A stretch of DNA of 46,089 bases from Eubacteriales bacterium (GCA_030524455.1 JAUNGT010000021.1:1-46089), one strand, 5' to 3'. Positions 7,696 to 16,808 are shown, counted from the stretch's first letter. Numbers and translations: made by a program. Notes: a model not told the origin generated them from the letters alone.

Positions 7696-9849
7696 TTACA
7701 CCTCCATGAACACCGTGTCGTAGGGTGCGATCGTCACGGTCCTCTCGCCGCCGGGAATCTGCACGGAGGCGGTCTGCTCCGTACCGCTGTTGTTGATCAC
7801 CACCAGCTTGCGGCTCTCCGGATAGTACGCGCACTCGGTATTTAAGTTGTCGGTCATGTACAGGCCGGTGACGCCCTCGCCTCCCGCGTAGCGGATCAGC
7901 TGGTAGAGCATCCGGGTGTTTTCCAGGTTCACCCGGAAGGAAGCCAGGTAAATGCCAAGTCCCTTTCCGAAGCGGTTTGCCGTCACCAGCGGCTTGTCGC
8001 CGTCCGCCAGAAGAACCTGCGCTTTGCCGTCCGTGAGGAAACGGTTCTCTTTGGCGTCCACAGACGCGCCCGCCGGGATGATATGGTCGGGATCCTCTGC
8101 GGTAAACGCCCATTTGCCGTGGCAGACGCGGGAGCCGGTATCCTCGCTGATGCCCAGTACATGCGCCATGCGGAAATAGTAATCGTAGCCTTCCACCGCG
8201 GAGGGCTCGTTGACGCCCAGGAAGGTTCCGCCCTCGTACACCCATTTTGTCAGGAGGGTCACAACCTCGTCGTCCTTCCAGCAATCGCCGCCGCTCCATG
8301 CGCTTCCCGCATAGCCGGCATTGATCACCACGTCCACATCCTTCAGCGCGCCGTTTTTTACATCCTCAAAGCGGATGAATTTCACGTCCACCGGCAGACC
8401 GGACAGCGCCTCGTTGATGTGAATCAAATCGTGCATGTATGTCTCATGGAAATGTCCGGACAGCGTCCAGGAGCGCAGGGCCCCCCAATAGTGCAGCACC
8501 GCCACCCGCGTCTTGATCGTGTAGGGCTTGCCTGCGTCGTGGAAGGAGCGGATCAGGCGGAACTCATCGGATACCTTCTCAATGTAATCCACAAAGTCCG
8601 GAAAGCCCTCCGTCAGATGCAGATAGCCGCCCAGGCCGATCCGGTCGATCTTTGCGCGAAGCAGGGCGCGGCGCACGCTGTTCCAGAATTTCTGTGCGTC
8701 CAGAGTAGGGTTTCCGCCCTCCATAAAGGTGGGCGCGCCGCCCAGTCCCACGGGGAACAGGTAAGGATGCAGCCGCAGCTCATGGGTGGGAACGTCCACG
8801 CCCGCGCACAGCCGCGCCTCGTAGCCGGAGAACACGCACTTGATCAGGCCGTCGAAGCCAAATTCCTGGAAACGGCCGTTGTAGGGCTCGATGCCCACCC
8901 AACTGTCGTCGTAGAACACATACGCTTTCTTACCGTAGTCGTGCACCATATCGATCAGCTTTTTGCCGAAAGAGATGACAAAATCGTTGATGAAGGCCAT
9001 CCAGTCCGCCTTCTTCGGATTGCCGGGCATATGGGTCACATGGAACTGGCCCTTGTTGATGAAGTCCTCCGCGGTCAGGGCATAGCCGTATTTTTTCTCG
9101 AACTCATCCAGCGCAAGCTCGCTGACCGTGAAATCGTAGGAACCCCAGTCCGTGAACAGGTTGCGGTTTCTCTCGTCCGCTCCCCAGATCCAGACAAAAT
9201 TATAAAACATGGAGGTAAAGCGCACCACCGTGGTGTCGGGATGCGTCTCGCACCAGTTTTTCATCCAGCCAAGCATATACTCCTGTGTCTCGGGGTATCT
9301 GGGATCGATCTGCATCAGATGCTCCTTGTCCCAGTTGTTGGTGGTGTGGTTGTACATGGAAATTTCTTCCCAGATTCGGTATGCCAGAAAGCTTACCGTA
9401 TATTTGTGGAAGGGAGTGATTCCCTTTACCGTCACCGTCCCTTTTTCCGCGTCATAGCTCCACTTTGACGCGTCCACCAGGCTGTTGTCCGTGCGGTCGT
9501 ACACCTGCCAGTATTTCCGGGAGCTTTGGCTGTCGTTGATCCGAAACTGCTCCTCAAAAAAGCTGTCCATCAGCCCGATTGTCACCTCATCGGAGACCGC
9601 CGTCCGGGCCGGAGTGCACAGAAACGTCTGCTGCAGCTTGTCCGTATTTTTTTTCGCCCACTCGTTGTGGTCGCGGATAATGCAGATCGTGGAATAAATG
9701 CCGTAGCCCGCGTGCACAATCTCATCGGACAGCACAGTGCCGTCGCTGTCGCGGATCACATCGGCCCCCCACTTCTCGGCCATTTTCAGCGTCAGGGCCT
9801 CGTAGCCCGATTCTCCCGGCAGCGTAAAGCCGCCCTTCTGCTTTGACAT
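7696..9849 (-). CDS. GH112 phosphorylase, probably beta-1,4-galactosyl-L-rhamnose phosphorylase
   Basis: A 717-residue protein, the full usual size of family GH112 (lacto-N-biose / galacto-N-biose / galactosyl-rhamnose phosphorylases), which split beta-galactosides with phosphate to give galactose 1-phosphate. The N-terminal signature GGFTLPGESGYE and KWGADVIRDSDGT is typical. The likely catalytic Asp315 is in DDSWVGIEP; I place it by recalled alignment to Asp313 of the bifidobacterial enzyme. A Rossmann-like middle domain (about 450-630) and a small beta domain (to 717) follow. No signal peptide is present, so it is cytoplasmic. The family has several substrates. Downstream position after a GH105 hydrolase and an SGNH acetylesterase points to Gal-beta-1,4-Rha, as in the Clostridium phytofermentans enzyme, and not to mucin or milk sugars. 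The start has GAGGAGG about 10 bases upstream. Confidence 0.85.
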   Translation of the reverse strand: MSKQKGGFTLPGESGYEALTLKMAEKWGADVIRDSDGTVLSDEIVHAGYGIYSTICIIRDHNEWAKKNTDKLQQTFLCTPARTAVSDEVTIGLMDSFFEEQFRINDSQSSRKYWQVYDRTDNSLVDASKWSYDAEKGTVTVKGITPFHKYTVSFLAYRIWEEISMYNHTTNNWDKEHLMQIDPRYPETQEYMLGWMKNWCETHPDTTVVRFTSMFYNFVWIWGADERNRNLFTDWGSYDFTVSELALDEFEKKYGYALTAEDFINKGQFHVTHMPGNPKKADWMAFINDFVISFGKKLIDMVHDYGKKAYVFYDDSWVGIEPYNGRFQEFGFDGLIKCVFSGYEARLCAGVDVPTHELRLHPYLFPVGLGGAPTFMEGGNPTLDAQKFWNSVRRALLRAKIDRIGLGGYLHLTEGFPDFVDYIEKVSDEFRLIRSFHDAGKPYTIKTRVAVLHYWGALRSWTLSGHFHETYMHDLIHINEALSGLPVDVKFIRFEDVKNGALKDVDVVINAGYAGSAWSGGDCWKDDEVVTLLTKWVYEGGTFLGVNEPSAVEGYDYYFRMAHVLGISEDTGSRVCHGKWAFTAEDPDHIIPAGASVDAKENRFLTDGKAQVLLADGDKPLVTANRFGKGLGIYLASFRVNLENTRMLYQLIRYAGGEGVTGLYMTDNLNTECAYYPESRKLVVINNSGTEQTASVQIPGGERTVTIAPYDTVFMEV

Positions 9850-9866
9850 AGGTCGTATCCTCCTCG

Positions 9867-11666
9867 TTATATGTTCATGGCTTTACACAATGCGGCGGCT
9901 TCTCCCCGGTCCATCCGGTGGGACAGATCCGCCGAGCCGTCGGCGGGAAGCAGGCCGATGGCGAAGGCCCCGTCCACATAGGGCCGCGCGTAATCGTGGC
10001 ACTTTCCGTCGTAGGGGCTTTGGTCCGTCCTGGGAAGCTGTTTGCGGCTCTGATAGCCGTTCATGGCAAACATCAGAAACTCCTCCAGCGTCACCTGCCG
10101 CTCGGGATAAATATGCTTTTCACTCACCAGCTGCGGCGGGATAATGCCATTCTGGTAGGCGCACTCCACCGCCCCGGCGTACCACTCGTGGCCCGCCACA
10201 TCGTCATACATATCGTTGTAAACGTTGGTCGGGAAAAACCGTGCCGTGCGGATGATCATGTCCAGCGCGTCCGCCCGGCGCAGGGGCTCTTCGGGATGCT
10301 CCAGATCGGAAAACAGCTCTGCCCCGCCGGACGGATCCTGAATTTCCTCATAAAGCGCAGGCTTTTTGGGCAGACAGATTTTTTCCGCGGGCTCCCATGC
10401 CCCGAAGCCCTCCGTCACGCAACCGGCCAGGAAGCGGTAAGAGGGAACCTTTGAATTCCGGCACACCCGCACCAGCTCCTTCGCCACAAAATTCGCCATA
10501 AGATAGGCCCCGTAATCGTTGCTGTGCGTGAAATCCCCCGGGTAAAAGTAAGGCTTTGCGCCCTCCAGTCCCTTTTCCTTTATGAATTCCATGCTCAGCC
10601 TGTGCAGATCCAGCACCGGCGTGCCCGTCTGCTCGCCGACTTCCTGGCAGACGCGGGCATACTCGTCCAGCAGGTCGTTGTAGCCCTCGCCGTTTCCTTT
10701 CCAGCTGTTGCGGGCGACCGGCGTCACCAGAATCGGAAAATTCTGCTTTTCCATGCACTCGGAAATGTAGCGAAGCAGATTTTCCCGGTAGCCCTCCCGG
10801 GCCTTTAAGGAATCGATTTTCTGATCGTTATGGCCAAACTGGATCAGCAGATAATCGCCGGGCCTTCTCCCCTGGTCAACCACCGCGTAATGCCCCTCCG
10901 AGCGAAAGCTCTCCGTCGTCAGGCCGGAATGAGCGTGATTGGAGACAGACACCCTGTCGTCCAGATACGCGGTCAGCATTTGTCCCCAGCCGCAATAGGT
11001 TGTTCCCGGCGCGTAAGGGTACAGACCGCTCTGATCCGTCACCGTGGAATCTCCCGCGATGTAAACCGTCGGGCAGGACACCTCCTCCACCAAAAGGGAG
11101 GTCATCCGGGGCTTGTCTGCCACCACAGACAGATCCAGCGTCAGATCCTCATAAAGCTGCTCCTTTCCCCGCGGTACAATATCGCACACATTCACGATCA
11201 TGGTATGGGACAGCCGTCCGCCTGCCGGGATGCTGCCGCGCCACTCCAGCCGCCTTCTCCCGGTGAAAATCAGTACGTCGTCCATCCGCCCGGGCGTCTC
11301 GATCACGAGCGTCACCCGATAATTGCCGTGCCGGGGGACATTGGTCTTAAAGCACAGCGGAATCCGCCGCTTTTCTCCCTCCATCCGCTCGCCGGCCTTT
11401 TTTTCAAGCGCAAAAAGCTCTCTGTCCGAATCCAGAAAAACGCCGCTGCTATCCTGCTCCGGGAGGCTGATATCCTGCCCCCCAAGCCAGTACAGCGCAT
11501 CCCAGCCGGCGTTCAGCTCCGAAATCTGCAAAAGCTCCTGCTGCCGCTTATTTTTTTCCGTCACAAATCCGTAGCCTTTGCCCGGCTCATAGAGATCGCT
11601 GCAGCCGGCGCTGACCGCGTACGGTACAGCCGGATTTACGCCGAACCGAAATTTTCTGCGAAACAT
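9867..11666 (-). CDS. SGNH rhamnogalacturonan acetylesterase-like protein with C-terminal SLH-like repeats
   Basis: A 599-residue three-part protein. Residues 1-195 form an N-terminal beta domain of the kind found before YesY/RGAE-type esterases. Residues 200-400 are an SGNH hydrolase: block I GDSTVTD (Ser207), block II GWGQ, block III GHND (Asn280) and block V DFTH (Asp378, His381), so the catalytic set is complete. Residues about 463-540 and 557-598 resemble S-layer homology repeats (MYDDVAGHEWYAGAVECAYQ, then PERQVTLEEF; later YVDGAFAIGLLP, then RMDRGEAAAL). No signal peptide or hydrophobic N-terminus is seen, which is odd for SLH modules, as these normally bind cell-wall polymers outside the cell. 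It sits 17 bases upstream of the GH112 gene and 3 bases after the GH105 stop. Removal of acetyl groups from imported RG-I fragments is the likely job. Confidence 0.78.
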   Translation of the reverse strand: MFRRKFRFGVNPAVPYAVSAGCSDLYEPGKGYGFVTEKNKRQQELLQISELNAGWDALYWLGGQDISLPEQDSSGVFLDSDRELFALEKKAGERMEGEKRRIPLCFKTNVPRHGNYRVTLVIETPGRMDDVLIFTGRRRLEWRGSIPAGGRLSHTMIVNVCDIVPRGKEQLYEDLTLDLSVVADKPRMTSLLVEEVSCPTVYIAGDSTVTDQSGLYPYAPGTTYCGWGQMLTAYLDDRVSVSNHAHSGLTTESFRSEGHYAVVDQGRRPGDYLLIQFGHNDQKIDSLKAREGYRENLLRYISECMEKQNFPILVTPVARNSWKGNGEGYNDLLDEYARVCQEVGEQTGTPVLDLHRLSMEFIKEKGLEGAKPYFYPGDFTHSNDYGAYLMANFVAKELVRVCRNSKVPSYRFLAGCVTEGFGAWEPAEKICLPKKPALYEEIQDPSGGAELFSDLEHPEEPLRRADALDMIIRTARFFPTNVYNDMYDDVAGHEWYAGAVECAYQNGIIPPQLVSEKHIYPERQVTLEEFLMFAMNGYQSRKQLPRTDQSPYDGKCHDYARPYVDGAFAIGLLPADGSADLSHRMDRGEAAALCKAMNI

Positions 11667-11669
11667 TTT

Positions 11670-12722
11670 TTACAGCGCACCATCCTTTGCAATGTCGTCG
11701 GAGACAAGAAGCTTCGAGAAAAATGCCAGCGCAAGCCCCTGTCCCCAGCCCTGGATCCAGTCTCTGGAAATCTGCCGGTAACCCTCGATATCGTTCATCA
11801 CAGCCGTTCCGCCGGAGACATTCATCACCTTTCCGTCCTCGCTCACGTTATCGAGAAGCCCGCGGATGGACTTGTTGATATACTTGGAGTGAAGCGGATT
11901 TCCTCTCTCCAGCATCGCCGCCGCAATGCCCGCAGAGGCCGAGATTTCCTCATAGGACTCAGGATCGTCCAGCACGGTCCGCCAGAGTCCGTTTTCCGTC
12001 TGCAGCGTCTTTAAGGTGGAAAGCTGCTCGTTTAAGGAGCCTGCCACATCCATGAACTTCGGGTAGAGATAACACTTGGGAAGCCGTCCGCCCACCTGGG
12101 ACATGGTGTAGGCCGCCCACGCGTTTGCCCTTCCCCAGTAAATACCGGACATGTGATCCTTTGTGATGTTATTGTAACCGTGATACCACAGGCCGCTGCC
12201 GGGGTTCTGCAGATACTTAATGTGCCAGTACCACTGATTTAAGGCGTCGTCGATCATCTCCTCGTCCTGCTCCATCACGCCCACACGAAGCAGCAAAAAG
12301 GCAGCCATGAAAAGGGTGTCGGCCCATGCCTGCTCCGGGAAATCGTTGTTGGCGGACACGGTGTGCTGAAGCACATGATCCCCGAACCGAAGCGCATCGT
12401 TCCGGATATAATTGATCTTGCTCATCAGAATGTCATAATAGCGCTTCTCGCCGGTGGCCTGATAAAGCGTGATCAGACAATGCCCCATGGCACAGGCGTT
12501 CACCGTCCACACTCTGGGCAGCCCCAGGTCGATCAGCTCGTCCACACGATCCTTTAAAAGCTGTAAATATTCCTCTTTTCCGGTCTTTTCATAGGCCTCG
12601 CTCACGCCGTAATAGGCCACGCCGCAGGGCCAGTCCCAGGTCAGGTCCATGTTCATGGTCCTGCGCACAATTTTGTCGATCACAGCCTCGATTTGCTGCT
12701 TGTCATATTCCAGTTTCAGCAT
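11670..12722 (-). CDS. GH105 unsaturated rhamnogalacturonyl hydrolase
   Basis: A 350-residue (alpha/alpha)6-barrel protein of family GH105 (YteR/YesR). It removes the 4,5-unsaturated galacturonic acid that pectate or RG-I lyases leave at the non-reducing end, by hydrating the double bond. The key motif WADTLFMA (catalytic Asp135) is present, and the TVNACAMG segment near residue 73 looks like the YesR subgroup. W(G)RANAWAAYTM and GWGQGLALAF further along are also typical. No signal peptide is seen, so the substrate must be imported. The ATG at 12722 is used because GGAGGG precedes it; a TTG at 12761 would add 13 atypical residues and lies inside a hairpin. The stop is 3 bases before the esterase start, so the two are translationally linked. 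Confidence 0.88.
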   Translation of the reverse strand: MLKLEYDKQQIEAVIDKIVRRTMNMDLTWDWPCGVAYYGVSEAYEKTGKEEYLQLLKDRVDELIDLGLPRVWTVNACAMGHCLITLYQATGEKRYYDILMSKINYIRNDALRFGDHVLQHTVSANNDFPEQAWADTLFMAAFLLLRVGVMEQDEEMIDDALNQWYWHIKYLQNPGSGLWYHGYNNITKDHMSGIYWGRANAWAAYTMSQVGGRLPKCYLYPKFMDVAGSLNEQLSTLKTLQTENGLWRTVLDDPESYEEISASAGIAAAMLERGNPLHSKYINKSIRGLLDNVSEDGKVMNVSGGTAVMNDIEGYRQISRDWIQGWGQGLALAFFSKLLVSDDIAKDGAL

Positions 12723-12746
12723 AACTCCCTCCGTTTCAGCCAGAAA

Positions 12747-12779
12747 CGGCCCTCCGGCCAATGCAGTGCCGGAGGGCCG
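12747..12779 (-). terminator. Stem-loop between the binding-protein gene and the GH105 gene
   Basis: Perfect 12-base arms CGGCCCTCCGGC (12747-12758) and GCCGGAGGGCCG (12768-12779) around a 9-base loop. On the transcribed strand it is followed only by GTTTCTG, not a long T-run, so it probably acts as a partial terminator or a 3' stabiliser, leaving more binding-protein mRNA than enzyme mRNA. Confidence 0.6.
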
Positions 12780-12824
12780 GATTTCTGATTCATCCTGTTC
12801 GGTTAGATAAATATTATAATAGAT

Positions 12825-14552
12825 TTACTCCGCAAGCTTTGTGCTGTGGCCTTCCTCGTAAGCCGCCGTTCTCTCCTCCACGATCTCGCCGAAGCCCGCG
12901 TCGGAATACTCCTGTGCCAGCTGGTCGTACAGCGCGTCAAACTCCTCGGGAGCGCACATGGTCAGCTTATCTCTGTACTCGGTGTACAGGGAGGTCAGAG
13001 TTGCCTGATACTCGGAAGCGGACTCGATCACAACGGCGAAGTTGCAGTCGGTGATTGCCCATCCCTTTTCAGAGCACTCCTTCTGTGCGTAGTAGTTGTC
13101 GATGATCTCCTGAGAGAAATCCTTGGGCAGGCCCTGAGGGGAGTTCGCCTTGATGATGTCCTCGATGGTACCTGCGTCTCTGGACTCTACCGCTACCGCC
13201 CAGTAATCCTTGTTGTTGCTGTAGCCCTGCTTGTGGTCGCCGCTGTAATCGCCGACGGATACCGGCAGATCATTGTCGCCCACGGTATAGTTGTCGTCCT
13301 CGTAGCCCCACTGCATGGTGAACAGGTTATCGGGCTGGATCATCCACTCCATGTACATCATCGCAGCCTTGATCTCATCCTCGGAAGCCTGGGAGGAGAA
13401 GCCGATCATCATGCCGTAAGGATTGTTCGCGCGGAATGCGGGAACCGTGTTTGCCTCCGGATCCTCCGTGGTCGCCTGGATCTTCACCCTCACATCAGCA
13501 TCCGGGTTCGTCTGATAGAAGGAATTGAGCCAATCCATGTCTGCGCTGATATATGCGCCGTACTGGATGCACTTGCCGTTGATGAAGTTCGCCTTCTCAG
13601 TCTCTGCATCGGTGATATAATACTCGGGATCCAAAAAGCCCAGGTTGTACTTCTCGTTCTCTCTCTCTACATACCGCTTGTTCGCCTCATCGCCCAGAGC
13701 GGGGATCGCAAAGTCGCCGTATACCGCCCAGTTCTCCTCATCCAGAGGATAGCTTCTGAACGAGTAGTTCTGGTCCACACCTGCGCCGGTGATCATGTGG
13801 CCGCCCAGAGGATAGTCGCAGATGCCTGCATCCTTGATCTTCTGAAGCATCTCCTTCTCCTCCGCCCAGGTGGTGGGATAGCTGTCATAGCCGACCTCTG
13901 TCAGCCAGTCCTGACGGTAGAAGGTCACGAAGGTATAGCTTGTATCGTAATAGGTTCTGTTTGCCAGTGCAAAATAGCGGTCGCCGTCCAGCTCGGAATA
14001 CTGCAGCAGGTTGTTGTCAACCATCGCCTGATAGTAGGTAGGAGCAATCTCCGCAAACTCCTGCAGATCATAGGAGGTCAGATAGCCGTCGGACACCCAC
14101 TGTGCCTGCTTGGGATAATCATACTCCATCAGGATGGTGGGAAGATCCTCCGCCGCTGCAAGCAGGGAGTATGCGGTCAGCACGTCGGAACGGGTGATCG
14201 GCACATACTCTACCGTGATATTGTACTTGTCGCCGAAGTTCTCCTGCACCCAGGTCTCCCAGTAGTTCTCGCCGATTGCGGGAACTCCCTCCATACCTCT
14301 GTCATATACGGGAATCTTTAAGGTAACGTTCTCACTGAAAGCCTCCCATGCCTCGATGCCCGCGCCGGGGGTAATCTCTGCGCCGGAAGAAGCAGCCTCC
14401 GTGCCCTCCGCTGCAGCGCTCTCGTTTGCCGCCTCGCTTCCGGCAGTAGTAGCGGCGGTATCCTTCCCGGAGCCGCAGCCTGCGATCGTGCCGGCAGCCA
14501 TCACTGCAGCCAGGGACAGCGCCATTGTCTTGTGAAGAGTGTTCTTCTTCAT
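12825..14552 (-). CDS. Extracellular oligosaccharide-binding lipoprotein (LplA/YtcQ-like), RG-I locus
   Basis: A 575-residue solute-binding lipoprotein. The signal peptide ends in lipobox TIAGC with lipidated Cys26, followed by an Ala/Thr/Glu-rich linker to about residue 65. The body is the large type of sugar-binding protein seen with LplB/YtcP permeases (YtcQ/LplA, SBP_bac_1 clan), which bind pectin- or hemicellulose-derived oligosaccharides. It is encoded after its two permeases and before the GH105 gene. AGGAGG precedes the ATG. From the enzymes downstream, the ligand is probably an unsaturated, possibly acetylated and galactosylated RG-I oligosaccharide; this is inferred from context and cannot be read from the protein sequence. 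Confidence 0.85.
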   Translation of the reverse strand: MKKNTLHKTMALSLAAVMAAGTIAGCGSGKDTAATTAGSEAANESAAAEGTEAASSGAEITPGAGIEAWEAFSENVTLKIPVYDRGMEGVPAIGENYWETWVQENFGDKYNITVEYVPITRSDVLTAYSLLAAAEDLPTILMEYDYPKQAQWVSDGYLTSYDLQEFAEIAPTYYQAMVDNNLLQYSELDGDRYFALANRTYYDTSYTFVTFYRQDWLTEVGYDSYPTTWAEEKEMLQKIKDAGICDYPLGGHMITGAGVDQNYSFRSYPLDEENWAVYGDFAIPALGDEANKRYVERENEKYNLGFLDPEYYITDAETEKANFINGKCIQYGAYISADMDWLNSFYQTNPDADVRVKIQATTEDPEANTVPAFRANNPYGMMIGFSSQASEDEIKAAMMYMEWMIQPDNLFTMQWGYEDDNYTVGDNDLPVSVGDYSGDHKQGYSNNKDYWAVAVESRDAGTIEDIIKANSPQGLPKDFSQEIIDNYYAQKECSEKGWAITDCNFAVVIESASEYQATLTSLYTEYRDKLTMCAPEEFDALYDQLAQEYSDAGFGEIVEERTAAYEEGHSTKLAE

Positions 14553-14617
14553 AAATGAATCCTCCTTAAAAAAACGTTTTATGAAAGCCGTCTTACGACA
14601 AACCTATCCGAAATTTA

Positions 14618-15547
14618 TCAGCCCTTTACGGCTCCGATCATCGCGCCCTTCACGAAATACTTCTGCAGGAACGGATAAATGCAGATAATCGGGATGGATA
14701 CGAACATAACCGCCGCTGCCTGCAGCACCTCGGGGGTACTGGTCACGGCCGCCGCTTCGGAAAGGGAAGCGGTCTGTGCCTCCGATGCGGAGGACACCAT
14801 CTGGTAAAGCTTGTACTGCACCATCTTTAAGTTGTCGGTGCGGATGTAATACATATTGTCCGCGTAGGAGTTCCAGCGGCCTACCGCATAGAACAGGGAC
14901 AGGGTTGCAATGATCGGCTTGGAAAGCGGCAGCACGATCTTCGTCAGAATCTGGAAGTTGGTCGCGCCGTCCAAAAACGCCGACTCCTCCAGGCTGTCAG
15001 GGATGGATGCCTGCAGGTTCGTCTTCATGATCAGCATGTTGTACGGGGAGTAGATCAGCGGAAAGATCAGTACCCATACGGTATCCAGAAGGTGCAGCTT
15101 CTGATAGAGCAGGTAGGAAGGAATGATACCTGCGGTAAAGTACATCGGCACCATCAGGAGGAAGGTCATCAGCAGCCTGCCCTTCAACCTCTTCTTGGAA
15201 AGCGGATAAGCCGCGCAGGTACATGCGACCATGCCAAGCACCGTGAAAAGGAAGGTGACAATCACACTGTACCACATGGAATGCGTCAGGCCGCCGTCCT
15301 TAAAGATGGAGACGAAGGCGTCAAAGGTGATTCCCTTGGGCCAGAAGTACACCTGCCTTGCAACCACATAGCTGTTGCCGGAAATGGACTTGGCAGCCAC
15401 ATGTAAAAACGGAATTACGCAGGTCGCGCACAGGATCACGATAACTGCCATCATCACCGCGTCGCTGACCTTGAATTTATCGATCGCACGGCTGCCGTCG
15501 GAGGAAACCTCCGCGCCGCGCTGTATGTCTTTCATCTTTTTAGCCAT
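14618..15547 (-). CDS. Carbohydrate ABC transporter permease, YtcP-like, RG-I locus
   Basis: A 309-residue permease with six membrane segments and the binding-protein-dependent loop near LEESAFLDGATNFQILTKIVLP (EAA-type motif). The C-terminus KYFVKGAMIGAVKG is the standard ending of YtcP proteins. The ATG at 15547 is chosen because AGGAGG lies 8-9 bases upstream; a GTG at 15556 would sit inside that ribosome binding site. It pairs with the LplB-like protein encoded just upstream. No ATP-binding protein gene is nearby, so a shared MsmX/MsmK-type ATPase must drive it. Confidence 0.87.
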   Translation of the reverse strand: MAKKMKDIQRGAEVSSDGSRAIDKFKVSDAVMMAVIVILCATCVIPFLHVAAKSISGNSYVVARQVYFWPKGITFDAFVSIFKDGGLTHSMWYSVIVTFLFTVLGMVACTCAAYPLSKKRLKGRLLMTFLLMVPMYFTAGIIPSYLLYQKLHLLDTVWVLIFPLIYSPYNMLIMKTNLQASIPDSLEESAFLDGATNFQILTKIVLPLSKPIIATLSLFYAVGRWNSYADNMYYIRTDNLKMVQYKLYQMVSSASEAQTASLSEAAAVTSTPEVLQAAAVMFVSIPIICIYPFLQKYFVKGAMIGAVKG

Positions 15548-15559
15548 GTTCTTCACCTC

Positions 15560-16504
15560 CTACAGCAAGCCGTCTTCGCCCAGCTTCTTGGCGATCCGGT
15601 CGGACAGCAGCACCAGGACCACGCCCACCAGAGACTGGAACAGGTTTACGGTGGTTGACATACTGAACTTACCGTTTTGCAGACCCTTTTCATAAATGTA
15701 TACAGCCAGCTGATACTGATAGTCCTTTACCTGGCTGTTGCCCAGCGCCGTCAGACGCTCCAGGTTACTTCCCATGACCTTTCCGAGGTTCATGATCAGC
15801 AGGGTAACGATCGTGCCCTTGATGCCGGGGATCGTGATATTCCACATCCGCTGCCAGCGGTTCGCGCCGTCGATCATGGCCGCCTCATACAGCTCGCCGT
15901 TGATGCCCGTGATGGCCGCCAGGTAGATGATCGTACCCCAGCCCATGCCCTGCCATACACCCAGCAGCAAATAGGTGATCGCCCAGGGCAGCGGCTTTGT
16001 CAGGAAGGGGATGCCCTCCGTGATCACGCCCGCGTTCATCAGCGCCATGTTCACCAGGCCGCTGGAAGGACGGAACATCGTATAAGCGATGCTTCCGATG
16101 ATTGCCCAGGAGAGGAAGTGGGGCAGATACAGGATCGTCTGCGTCACCTTTTTGAACTTGGGATAACGCAGCTCGTTCAAAATCAGTGCAAGGATGATCG
16201 GCATCGGGAAGCCCACCGCCAGATCAGCCAGGTTAAATACGATGGAATTGCGCAGGGCACGGATGAAATCCTTGTCCTTAAATACCTTCCGGAAGGTATC
16301 AAATCCTACCCATTCGCTTCCGTCATAGCCCTTGGCCGGCTTATAATCCATAAATACCATGCGCAGACCGGGATATGCGGCATAACTGAAAATCACTACC
16401 AGCAGGATGGGAATGAGTACCAACAGATACAGCTGCCAGTCCCTTTTCCATGCTTTTTCCCAGGTAGTATGCACTTGCGGTGCGCCCGCTTTTCTCTTCG
16501 CCAT
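15560..16504 (-). CDS. Carbohydrate ABC transporter permease, LplB-like, RG-I locus
   Basis: A 314-residue permease and first gene of the operon. The basic N-terminal tail is followed by WQLYLLVLIPILLVVIFSYA, the usual first membrane segment of LplB proteins, and the family motif YELYEAAMIDGANRWQRM-like sequence appears as GELYEAAMIDGANRWQRMW (EAA loop). It ends SDRIAKKLGEDGLL, the normal LplB tail. AGGAGG is present 5' of the ATG. It is transcribed divergently from the AraC regulator across a 449-base AT-rich gap. Confidence 0.87.
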   Translation of the reverse strand: MAKRKAGAPQVHTTWEKAWKRDWQLYLLVLIPILLVVIFSYAAYPGLRMVFMDYKPAKGYDGSEWVGFDTFRKVFKDKDFIRALRNSIVFNLADLAVGFPMPIILALILNELRYPKFKKVTQTILYLPHFLSWAIIGSIAYTMFRPSSGLVNMALMNAGVITEGIPFLTKPLPWAITYLLLGVWQGMGWGTIIYLAAITGINGELYEAAMIDGANRWQRMWNITIPGIKGTIVTLLIMNLGKVMGSNLERLTALGNSQVKDYQYQLAVYIYEKGLQNGKFSMSTTVNLFQSLVGVVLVLLSDRIAKKLGEDGLL

Positions 16505-16641
16505 ACCTTACCTCCTACGTTTTCACCGCCTGCGGCGGCTGTCAAATTTGTATAGCTTTTTCTGTTTGATGAGTTGATTATCATATAGATTCAGAATTAT
16601 TTCTAATCGTTTTCCATAGAAAACTATGCAAAAACGACCAC

Positions 16642-16699
16642 TTACATTTTTCCTGTTTTTTTATTTACATATTATTTTGCTATGTGAAAAAGCTTACAT
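16642..16699. promoter_or_regulatory. Three direct TTACAT repeats in the permease/AraC divergent region
   Basis: TTACAT occurs at 16642-16647, 16665-16670 and 16694-16699. The outer copies share CTTACATTTT and are 52 bases apart, close to five helical turns. AraC-family proteins often bind direct repeats upstream of the operon they activate, and these copies sit 138-195 bases from the permease ATG. The rest of the 16505-16953 gap is AT-rich; I see no clear minus-strand -35/-10 pair, which suits an activator-dependent promoter. Confidence 0.4.
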
Positions 16700-16808
16700 T
16701 TTGATTTTCAGTAGGCATTTTGACCTCATTTTTATAAATAATTCACAATTTTAACATATTATTTTTATTTACTTTATCCAAAATCGGTTTGTCCGGGGTG
16801 TTTGATGG

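Noticed and set aside
9867..9900. A programmed frameshift or fusion between the SGNH and GH112 genes
   Set aside because: There is a clean TAA stop and a separate GAGGAGG-ATG start for GH112; they are simply adjacent genes.
12723..12761. TTG at 12761 as the start of the GH105 gene
   Set aside because: The extra 13 residues are unlike the family, and the codon is in a hairpin; ATG at 12722 has a good ribosome binding site.
12846..14321. A 491-codon open frame on the plus strand opposite the RG-I binding-protein gene
   Set aside because: It mirrors a clear lipoprotein gene, has no ribosome binding site and shows a skewed Leu/Val/Ile/His/Arg composition with no recognisable domain; it is a shadow frame.
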